Positions 57,301 to 64,000 of a stretch of 64,000 bases of DNA are shown in pieces. Every line of letters starts with the position of its first letter. The first letter of the stretch is position 1. Source of the stretch: Cliona cf. orientalis. Taxonomy: Eukaryota > Porifera > Demospongiae > Clionaida > Clionaidae. The notes under the pieces are model-generated. The model ran no database searches. It saw only the letters and a list, made by a program, of their open reading frames with translations, and was not told the DNA's origin. The stretch spans positions 5,394,001-5,458,000 of the forward strand of contig OZ005693.1 in the NCBI GenBank assembly GCA_963930775.1, written 5' to 3'. The position numbers and the translations under genes were made by a program.

Positions 57301-60300
57301 CAAATAATTCTGGAGGAGTTGTACACCTGGAAGGACAGAGCAGTGCTGTTCTTGATGGTAGCATCTTTAACCTAAATATGGCAGAAAATAAGGGAGGTAT
57401 TGTTTCAGCTACTACACAATCAGATATACTTTTAAACAATAGCACATTCACTCACAATTCTGCTAAAAATGGAGGAGTCATTTTTGCTGAAGAAGATGGT
57501 ACGATACGCTTTTCCAATGAAAACATTCACAATTCTGAATCGGATATTTTGTTCGAAAACAATGTAGCAATGTATGGTGGAGGTATATATTTAAGCAATA
57601 GTAACCTCTTTATGGGAATAAATTCAACATTCATCAGCAATCAAGCAAATATATCAGGTGGTGCAGTACATGCTGACTCGAGCTCATCCATCAATATTAA
57701 TAGTGCAGTACTCTTTGAACGCAATCAAGCACTAAGCGGGTATGGAGGAGGAATCAATGCTCAAAACACGTCAATCACTTTTGGTAGTACTGTTAATTTC
57801 ATTGGTAATAATGCCTCTTTTGGGGGAGGAATTAGTCTGGCTAATTCAAACCTCAGTGACGGAGTTAAGGATGATTTAATTGCTGCTGTAAATGTAAATT
57901 TCATATCAAATCATGCCGATGAAGGAGGAGCCTTGTATGTCGATGATATGAAAGAATGTTCAGTAAATGCAACTGCTTGCTTCATACAGAGCATAGCTAA
58001 ACGTTTGAGGCTCAATTTTAACAAAAATTCGGCTAATTCTACCCTGAAAGGCAATGATCTCTTTGGAGGGCTCTTGGACAGATGTACAGTTATCACTGAT
58101 CCCAATTCAACGTTGTTAGAACAAAAATTCAGTGCTGGTGCTACTCTATTTAGGAATTTAAGTGAAAATATTATGACAAACTTTGACACAGTTTACTCAG
58201 AACCAACTAGAGTGTGTCCCTGCCAGAATAATTTGCCAGATTGTAGCCTTTCTTTACCTTTGATTGAAGTAAAGCAAGGAAACGAATTTACAGTTGGCCC
58301 AATAGCTGCAGTTGATCAAGTAGGGCATCCTCTTGCTGCTACAGTGACTAGCATGGTCAGTCTAGGGTCTAATTTGATCGGTTTATCTGCTAATCAGTCA
58401 AATCAAGAAGTTAGCCCAAACTGCACCAACCTAACCTATCAGAAAGCGTTTCCCAGAGCATCAAGGAAGTATAAACTCGTTCTATATGCTAACGGTCCAT
58501 GTGGTGGTGGAGGCATATCAGAGCTTTCCATTGATGTGCAAGTTCTCGAGTGTTTCTGTCCACGTGGGTTCAAAAGAAGCCCCCTTGATCCAAAATGTAC
58601 TTGCATTTGTGATACGGAGAGGGTTTTTTCGAAGTATATTACAGTGTGTGATGCCTCAAGTGAATCAGTGACAAGACAAGGAAAGTTTTGGATTACCTAC
58701 CTTAGTGAGAATGATTCTGACCCTTACTTTGTATATCCATATTGTCCCTTTGACTACTGTCTGCCATCAAGTATACCTGTCTCTATCAATCTTAACCTAC
58801 CAGATGCATCAGATGCCCAGTGCATTGACAACCGTGGTGGAATTTTATGTGGGAGATGTCTTCTTAATCACAGCTTGTCTCTTGGCAGTTCAAAGTGCTT
58901 AAAATGTCCTACATATTGGTATGGACTGCTAGTAGGGATAGTCATTGCCGCTATACTAGCTGGTTTGGTGCTTGTAGTGTTTCTTTTAGTCTTCAATCTC
59001 ACAGTAGCTATTGGAACACTGAATTCAATCATCTTCTACGCCAATATCATTTACGTAAATAGAAGCATCTACTTTCAGCAGTTGCCCCTTACGTTTGTCC
59101 CTGTGTTCATATCCTGGTTGAACTTGGACATAGGTTTTGATACCTGCTTTTACAACGGAATGGATGAATACGTAAATACATGGCTGCAGCTGGCTTTTCC
59201 TCTGTATATCATATTCCTGGTCATCGTCATTATCTGGATATCATCTTGCTCATCAAGATTTTCCTATCTCTTAGGAAAAAGAAATCCAGTAGCAACCCTT
59301 GCTACTCTGATCCTACTCTCATACACAAAAGTATTAGAAACTATTGTTGAATCACTTTCATTTGTGTCACTAAAATATCCTAATGGCACTGTAACATTCA
59401 ATTGGCTTCCTGATGCAAATGTAGAGTATGGTAAAAGTAAACATATTGCTCTTATTATTGCTGCACTTCTTATTCTGATCCTGGGTCTCTTATACACTAG
59501 TCTCATCACATCCTGGCAATGGCTACTTCATTGTTCAAGATTAAAATTCTTCAAATGGACTAGAAACCAGAAGCTACAAGCATTTATTGATACCTATCAC
59601 ATTCCACACACTGCTAAGCATCGCTACTGGACTGGTTTACTTTTACTAGTTAGAGTGGTGATATTCCTCATAGCTACTTTTAGTGTGTCTATTGATCCAC
59701 AAATCACTCTTCTTACTACAGCGATGATTACGTCTTCTCTCTTGGCATACAAGACCATACTAATGATTAGAGTATACAAAAACTGGTTGCTCAATGCAAT
59801 GGAGTCATATGTGTGCTTCAATGTCACAATCTTTGCAATGATCACATGGTATACTTTTGTCAATTCAGGCAGTAAAGATTTAGAAACTCTTCAAACAGTT
59901 GTGGCTTATCTATTAGCAGGATCTGTATTTATTATGCTTGTATTGGTCATTGCTTTTCATGTATACAGATACGGCAGTGCGAAAATATACCTACTGGGTC
60001 AAAATTCAAAGCTCGGTAGAAAAGTAATGACCCAACTATCTCAAGATCAAAACCACCCAGCACCGGATAACGCTCTTTTTGATATCATGGACCATCCTCG
60101 GACAGACAGTGCATATGTACCCCCTCCTAACAGCAATCAGCCTCATACGCTACCAACCAGCTCTGAGGTAGCAATCACAGACTCTCAAACACTTGAGTAT
60201 TCCGACTCCAATGATAATTTGGAATCGATACTCCACAAAACCCAACATTGGGCAGGTATCGATAATGCTAGAGGAAATAAGAGAACAAAATCATTAGAAA

Positions 60301-60434
60301 CACCTCTTGTTACGAGTTGCAGATCAGAGGCTAAGGTCTCACTCGGAAGTAAACCACTTCTACTATCCTATAGAGCTCAAGGATCATCAAATACAAGTAT
60401 TATACAACCTCTATTAGAGGAAGAAACGTTGTAA
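54306..60434 (+). CDS. Giant POMP-type beta-helix repeat protein with multi-pass membrane C-terminus
   Basis: Single uninterrupted exon, 2042 residues. The signal peptide is VVICLSALFIITFGHVSG (about 1-25), then a conserved head NDYYIVPYQGYPCQQVPCMT. Residues about 190-1270 hold dozens of roughly 23-residue units with the core SxFxxNxAxxGGxVY (for example NSSFDNNVANREGGVLY). This is the pattern of chlamydial polymorphic outer membrane protein repeats, which fold as a right-handed beta helix. N-glycosylation sequons are abundant. A cysteine-rich stretch follows (CFCPRGFKRSPLDPKCTCIC, about 1417-1440; CIDNRGGILCGRCLL, about 1508-1522). From about 1538 to 1895 come nine or ten hydrophobic segments (WYGLLVGIVIAAILAGLVLV, LAFPLYIIFLVIVIIWISS, IALIIAALLILILGLLYTSL, GLLLLVRVVIFLIATFSV, AYLLAGSVFIMLVLVIAF), then a cytosolic tail of about 145 residues. 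Proteins of this type are known from sponges and some protists. An adhesive or ligand-sensing surface role is inferred. The paralogue starting at 62037 is 1.6 kb downstream on the same strand. Confidence 0.88.
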   Translation: MILYNVVICLSALFIITFGHVSGNDYYIVPYQGYPCQQVPCMTLQTYIGSNNNYINSSSKLFISEGNHSLSTGFSVSNTVEFSMLSADDTQTSPVIFCSQSSHFNLSNVTHANIEGLTFIGCGGNTAVSVEQFTIQNSNFVGDKNATTSLVIIDSNVSLSESSFNLYRMGSYRNDRSLNLPLAHQHSEITVTVAVGGALIVTNTTLSINECHFEKNMANIGGAIFSEMGTNITITNSNFSSNHANLGQSELCYGGVLFSDGTGTVIILDSTFENNTSDRDGGMAAVFSSNMSISNTLICYNTATMCGGALTVDFGSTLNLEETNISHNVANKSGGALCVKGNSSVNVSNSSVFVNNSALVRNGYGGSIYLDGSSATVDSSIFEDNKASSGGVAYAKSNASIMMKNNCIITDNSAKHHGGVIFLTEFSKSIITACNIWNNRAEHGGVMYARDPGNVITISKSNFSFNTAGLNGGVLMLIYGSNVTINDSSFDNNVANREGGVLYGLSMEVANVSQSIFKANKANIGGVFTIRDGSKFFTQYSIFSGNVESDLGAVLYVDNETDNTIHDSKFNDNSGNYGGVVHATRSSSVTVENCTFDNNIANIDGGTLYGRANSTITITSSWFNNNTAINDAVMLAFDGSRITMENITFYDNRAGHDGGAVYIYDNSMLEISNCSFISNQANNSGGSVYGRKNSSITIEESKFVNCSAQNSGGGVYIQEKSEVCLHSSEFKNNSAYSGGALHVYTTSVINMTNCTFSENKALQRGGVMNAFQYSSIHAEACNFTFSRGQFGGISFIFQGSELTLTNCNISNNTADFQGIFRIREKSTINISSSIFKFNSAENGGVMFIQDSNVISETASFSYNSASQKGGVIYAVDHSNISVISNNFSYSRAGSDGGVMTLLGGTTANVQSSMFVGSRASSNGAVVGIQQSSILDVTNSTFIDSSAGRSGGVVRAINSSISFCNSTFTQNSASENGGIVYAHSMSSVEFLSSHFLRNTANNSGGVVHLEGQSSAVLDGSIFNLNMAENKGGIVSATTQSDILLNNSTFTHNSAKNGGVIFAEEDGTIRFSNENIHNSESDILFENNVAMYGGGIYLSNSNLFMGINSTFISNQANISGGAVHADSSSSININSAVLFERNQALSGYGGGINAQNTSITFGSTVNFIGNNASFGGGISLANSNLSDGVKDDLIAAVNVNFISNHADEGGALYVDDMKECSVNATACFIQSIAKRLRLNFNKNSANSTLKGNDLFGGLLDRCTVITDPNSTLLEQKFSAGATLFRNLSENIMTNFDTVYSEPTRVCPCQNNLPDCSLSLPLIEVKQGNEFTVGPIAAVDQVGHPLAATVTSMVSLGSNLIGLSANQSNQEVSPNCTNLTYQKAFPRASRKYKLVLYANGPCGGGGISELSIDVQVLECFCPRGFKRSPLDPKCTCICDTERVFSKYITVCDASSESVTRQGKFWITYLSENDSDPYFVYPYCPFDYCLPSSIPVSINLNLPDASDAQCIDNRGGILCGRCLLNHSLSLGSSKCLKCPTYWYGLLVGIVIAAILAGLVLVVFLLVFNLTVAIGTLNSIIFYANIIYVNRSIYFQQLPLTFVPVFISWLNLDIGFDTCFYNGMDEYVNTWLQLAFPLYIIFLVIVIIWISSCSSRFSYLLGKRNPVATLATLILLSYTKVLETIVESLSFVSLKYPNGTVTFNWLPDANVEYGKSKHIALIIAALLILILGLLYTSLITSWQWLLHCSRLKFFKWTRNQKLQAFIDTYHIPHTAKHRYWTGLLLLVRVVIFLIATFSVSIDPQITLLTTAMITSSLLAYKTILMIRVYKNWLLNAMESYVCFNVTIFAMITWYTFVNSGSKDLETLQTVVAYLLAGSVFIMLVLVIAFHVYRYGSAKIYLLGQNSKLGRKVMTQLSQDQNHPAPDNALFDIMDHPRTDSAYVPPPNSNQPHTLPTSSEVAITDSQTLEYSDSNDNLESILHKTQHWAGIDNARGNKRTKSLETPLVTSCRSEAKVSLGSKPLLLSYRAQGSSNTSIIQPLLEEETL

Positions 60435-60713
60435 TACAGATAATATTATTATATAGCTATCCAATATCGCTTATCGTTATTTGAGCCTAAGCTTGGGTAC
60501 AGTGGCATAATATTGTGTTACTATAGATTTAATTCTATTTTTCTGAATTGACGTGCTTTTTTTCCACTCCATCCATTATGTTGTGCCAACAAAATTAATT
60601 ATTAGTATGTTGTACCAACAAGATTATTTTGACTTTGCCAGGTTATTAATAATATTATACCAATCATGAGTGCCACAAATTAAGTTCATAATATATTACA
60701 ATTGCATAATACT

Positions 60714-60740
60714 TAACCCTCGGCGGGTTACAGTAGTCGT

Positions 60741-60780
<40 letters not shown>

Positions 60781-60900
60781 CTCACTAACTGCTACGTACT
60801 TCGTTTGTGAGTCCAAAGACTGCAGTGTTATAATATTATTATGGTGCTCCAAATGCATGTATTTCACTGAGAACGTTAACGCTATCATTTTGGTGCCATT
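60714..60900. repeat. TAACCCTCGG repeat copy 2 with (TG)16 run
   Basis: TAACCCTCGGCGGGTTACAG then CAGTAGTCGTTGTGCG, a TG run (about 60746-60777), then TTACCTCACTAACTGCTACG and TCGTTTGTGAGTCCAAA follow the same order as 34588-34906. The TG expansion is absent from that copy. Confidence 0.65.
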
Positions 60901-61415
60901 TTTACTGCAGCATTCATAGTTATGCTACCATATACGTTATATGATGCCATGAGGCTTTTATGTTGCCGGATATTTTTCAAGATGTGAATTTCATGCATGG
61001 ATTTCATTTTAAAACACTTTGATTGCAGTAGCTACTGGCAAAGCAGATATTCATTGCGTGACATGTGATTGTAAATCTGTGGGGAGTGGCAATAATGAAC
61101 ATCATTATTAGAGCGTAATCATGCTTTGAATATTGATATTAATTTTATACACGGACACTGAACATGTGTACATGTGCACTGATCTGGTGTCAGCTGCATG
61201 TTTATATGGGTACTTGAAAACGGCACAGGCGTATGACCTTTTTGAGGAATCAAGTTGATCGTTGATCGAGGTAAGTAGCTATACCATTATTATCAATAGT
61301 TAGCTAAATCACCTGACATTGAATTGTATGTAGGCTGACTTGAAATATAGCTAGTGTCACATGAAAGATAGACAGCTAGGGATTTGGAAAAGGATTTACA
61401 GGGTTCTATCTATGA

Positions 61416-61483
61416 GGGGGGGGGGGGGGGGAGGCGGGCAGTGGGAAGCTCCTCCCCGCCACCCCCCCCCCCCCCCCCCCCCC
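61416..61483. repeat. G16 - spacer - C22 inverted homopolymer tract
   Basis: G16 (61416-61431) and C22 (61462-61483) separated by a 30-nt GC-rich spacer (GAGGCGGGCAGTGGG ... CCCCGCCA) could fold into a long G-C hairpin, or a G-quadruplex on either strand. Confidence 0.9.
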
Positions 61484-62036
61484 AAAGCACCCAGCTTCTC
61501 CCCCAAAAGAAGAGTAGCAGCTAAGAGAAAAAGAGAGAGGGAGGAGGTGGGGAACATATACCGGGATACTATTTGGGTGCACATGTAAGTAAAAAGCATT
61601 CCTCTAAACCCACAAATACCTAATAATGGTTTGGAGGAGGGAACTGTACGTGAAAGTGCCACGCCTGCTTCCACCCCAAACCAAAGTTTCTAGATGGAAC
61701 CCTGCAAATAATCATAGCTACTGTGATGATCCACTGATGATAGATGAAACTTCAAACTTATAATAGGGCACAGTTTCATGTGTCAAAATTAATCATATTA
61801 TCCTTTTTAAGCATTAGTGAGTGTAGATATTGGTAGCAGTTACTATACTAGTAGCTTTAATATTTTAAGACTATAGAAGTGACTATTCCTCATGATACTG
61901 TACCATGCAGGTTATAGAGGATCGACGACACCTGATAACTTCGTTGTGCAGCAGCACTTTTGCATAAGCTATTCGCACTATCAGCTAAGTGCATATATTT
62001 CACAGTGCATGCTTCATAAGCTGTTATCTTAAAGCT

Positions 62037-64000
62037 ATGCTCAGTGTGTCATTTCTGTTTATGCTCACCATGGGCGTAAACCTTGCGTTATGTAATGAGT
62101 ACTACATCATGCCTACGCAAGGTAACTGCTCCGTGGAATCCTGTCTAACACTTTCACAGTTTGCAAACAATACTGCCAGCTACACTTATTCGGGTAATAC
62201 CACCTTGTTTATCACAGCTAATAAAACTCATACCCTTGATAAAAGTATCACAGTGTCAAATACTTTGCTGTTTTCATTGCTACCGTCAGTGACAAATAAA
62301 CAAGACACATTTTCAGTGGTCATATGCAATGAGGATGCTGGCTTTACATTTTATAACTCTTCCAGTGTTTTAATCAGAGGTTTGATTTTTATGGGGTGTA
62401 GCATTAGTATGTTTGATTCAGTTAGTCAACTGACCATTCAACACTCGATATTTAATGGACAGAATAAGGAGAATACCTCAATGTTGATAACAAACAGTAC
62501 AGCGAACATTACAGACACTCTCTTTATGTCGAACACGGCTGGTTTACGTGTTGAAAATGTTAGTCCCCAGCCACCATCTTCACTGAGTACTATTTCCACT
62601 GTCGGAGGAGCACTGATCATAAATAGCAGCAACCTTACGCTCGAAAGTTGTGTATTTAATGGTAATAAAGCAAACGTAGGTGGAGCTATCTTTTCTGAGT
62701 CAAATAGCAGTGTCACTTTAAGAAATTCAACTTTCATATCCAACCATGCTAAGGATTGTGATAGTGGACTCTGCTATGGAGGTGCTTTATTCGTTGATAA
62801 AAGTGGCAGCGTAGTTATCGACGGCTGTACCTTTACCCATAATTCAGCAGATGTTGGTGGAGTGCTGAGTTTAGTCAAAAGCAGTGCCTCTATAACTAAT
62901 ACTGAATTTAGTAACAATAAAGCCAATGAAAGTGGAGGAGTCATTCATGCAGAGGATAACACAAGCGTGCGTGTTCAAAATGGTACTTTTATCAGTAATT
63001 CAGCCAGAGATGGTGGGGTTATGAGGATAGTATCCAATGAATTCATGACTGTGAACACAGTAAGTGAAGTCGTTATCTACTCCAGCTGGTTTTCAGATAA
63101 CTTTGCGAGCAATGATGGTGCAGTGATCATCTCTGATGGAAATAATCTGGCATTTACTGAGTGTACTTTTGATAAAAATAGAGCTGATGATGATGGAGGA
63201 GTTGTTTATGCACGTAACAATTGCACCACAGAGTTTATAAGCTGTCTCTTCACTAACAACAGAGGAGGAGACTCAGGAGGAGCCGTGTATGGACATGATT
63301 ACAGCACCGTTACTATTATTAATACAACCATCAATAACTGTCAAGCAAAAGACTCTGGAGGTGGAGTCTACATACGAGAAAATGGTATGGCCAGCATTTA
63401 CAATAGTACGTTCACCAATAATTCAGCAGATTATGGAGGAGCAGTACGTGCGTGGCGAAGCAGTGATGTCAATATTGATTCTACCACATTTCTGAATAAC
63501 AGAGCAGATACAGATGGAGGAAGCTTGTACATTCAAATTCAGTGTAACCTCACAGTTCAGAGTTGTTTTTTTGTCCAAAATAGGGCCATCAATAATGGCA
63601 ACATCTTTGTTACTGATAGTAGTAATCTTGAACTTGAAAGCACTCACTTTACTGATAATATGGCAGGCAATGATGGAGGAGCTGTATACTTGTACGACAG
63701 TAGTGCAATGACTATCCTTGACTGCAATATCTCACATAGTGTGTCCGGTGATTCTGGCGGTGCATTGTATGGACGACGGAATACTAACATGAAAATCACT
63801 AATAGTGTGATTGACAGTAATCGAGCTGAAAACTCAGGGGGAGGGGTGTATGCGCAGCAAGACAGCTCCGTTATCATAGAAAATTGTGTGTTTAACAACA
63901 ACGTAGCTGAATATGGAGGAGCTATTCGAGTATATATTGAGTCTTTTGCAGACATATATGGTAGCAGTTTCACTGGAAACAACGTTAGCCTCTCAGGAGG
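62037..64000 (+). CDS. POMP-type repeat protein, partial (runs off window)
   Basis: The frame from ATG 62037 stays open to the window end (654 codons). It starts MLSVSFLFMLTMGVNLALC (signal peptide), then NEYYIMPTQGNCSVESCLT, which parallels NDYYIVPYQG...CMT in the gene at 54306. Repeats begin near residue 195 (VGGALIINSSN, NKANVGGAIFSESNSS) and continue to the edge (NNNVAEYGGAIRVY). The same single-exon layout and orientation indicate a tandem paralogue. The membrane C-terminus, if present, lies beyond the window. Confidence 0.88.
   Translation, partial: MLSVSFLFMLTMGVNLALCNEYYIMPTQGNCSVESCLTLSQFANNTASYTYSGNTTLFITANKTHTLDKSITVSNTLLFSLLPSVTNKQDTFSVVICNEDAGFTFYNSSSVLIRGLIFMGCSISMFDSVSQLTIQHSIFNGQNKENTSMLITNSTANITDTLFMSNTAGLRVENVSPQPPSSLSTISTVGGALIINSSNLTLESCVFNGNKANVGGAIFSESNSSVTLRNSTFISNHAKDCDSGLCYGGALFVDKSGSVVIDGCTFTHNSADVGGVLSLVKSSASITNTEFSNNKANESGGVIHAEDNTSVRVQNGTFISNSARDGGVMRIVSNEFMTVNTVSEVVIYSSWFSDNFASNDGAVIISDGNNLAFTECTFDKNRADDDGGVVYARNNCTTEFISCLFTNNRGGDSGGAVYGHDYSTVTIINTTINNCQAKDSGGGVYIRENGMASIYNSTFTNNSADYGGAVRAWRSSDVNIDSTTFLNNRADTDGGSLYIQIQCNLTVQSCFFVQNRAINNGNIFVTDSSNLELESTHFTDNMAGNDGGAVYLYDSSAMTILDCNISHSVSGDSGGALYGRRNTNMKITNSVIDSNRAENSGGGVYAQQDSSVIIENCVFNNNVAEYGGAIRVYIESFADIYGSSFTGNNVSLSG

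Larger units (their letters stand above)
60435..62036. other. Spacer between the two POMP-repeat genes
   Basis: Includes a TAACCCTCGG-family repeat (next entry) and a G16 ... C22 hairpin-capable tract at 61416-61483. Otherwise no gene. Confidence 0.5.

Noticed and set aside
61361..61674. ORFs spanning the G16/C22 tract on both strands
   Set aside because: Poly-Gly/poly-Pro frames created by homopolymers.

Overview
The window looks like nuclear DNA from a marine sponge, most likely a demosponge. That is inferred from gene content and is not proven. The evidence is an NLR immune-receptor gene with an N-terminal 2A translation-skipping motif, two tandem secreted genes like sponge short-chain collagen C4, very large genes of POMP-type beta-helix repeats joined to a multi-membrane-pass C-terminus, short GT-AG introns, AT-rich spacers, and many small inverted-repeat DNA transposons. 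There are no bacterial operons, CRISPR arrays or rRNA genes.

Layout. 0.4-6.6 kb: an apparently intact plus-strand NLR gene (2A leader, two Death-type domains, NACHT, and seven LRR exons in a tandem exon-intron array). 6.85-8.4 kb: a broken minus-strand non-LTR retrotransposon. 8.4-13.4 kb: small inverted-repeat transposons, including a 557-bp foldback element and three copies of one TIR family. 13.85-21.3 kb: a segmental tandem duplication carrying two 245-residue secreted proteins. 22.1-25.6 kb: about five tandem copies of a roughly 450-bp TIR unit, two of them interrupted by younger elements whose empty sites are visible in sister units. 26.8-30.8 kb: a decayed minus-strand NLR pseudogene with a degenerate 2A, stops, frameshifts and a 68-bp inverted self-derived insertion. 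30.8-34.6 kb: no gene seen. 34.95-37.33 kb: two 1-kb elements head to head at a shared TTAA, giving a 2.4-kb palindrome, with a third element nested inside.

37.9-38.5 kb: a small four-exon minus-strand gene of unknown function, with a possible second one at 39.3-39.85 kb. 41.0-42.9 kb: a single-exon type II membrane protein with a repeated coiled-coil stalk and a fibrinogen-like head; a frameshifted remnant of a relative lies at 45.8-46.1 kb. 46.3-46.96 kb: an 18-bp minisatellite that flips orientation midway. 43.7-50.9 kb: several copies of a CCCCGCGCGC-ended element, one split by a MITE with a perfect 8-bp target duplication. 51.9-53.3 kb: candidate minus-strand exons and a 71-bp satellite. 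54.3-60.4 kb: a 2042-residue POMP-repeat multi-pass membrane protein. 62.04 kb to the window end: the start of a paralogue, truncated by the window edge.

Functionally the cluster is rich in recognition-type proteins: cytosolic NLRs, a lectin-like type II receptor and beta-helix surface proteins. They sit in DNA shaped by tandem duplication and non-autonomous transposons. All calls come from reading the sequence; no database or folding search was run.
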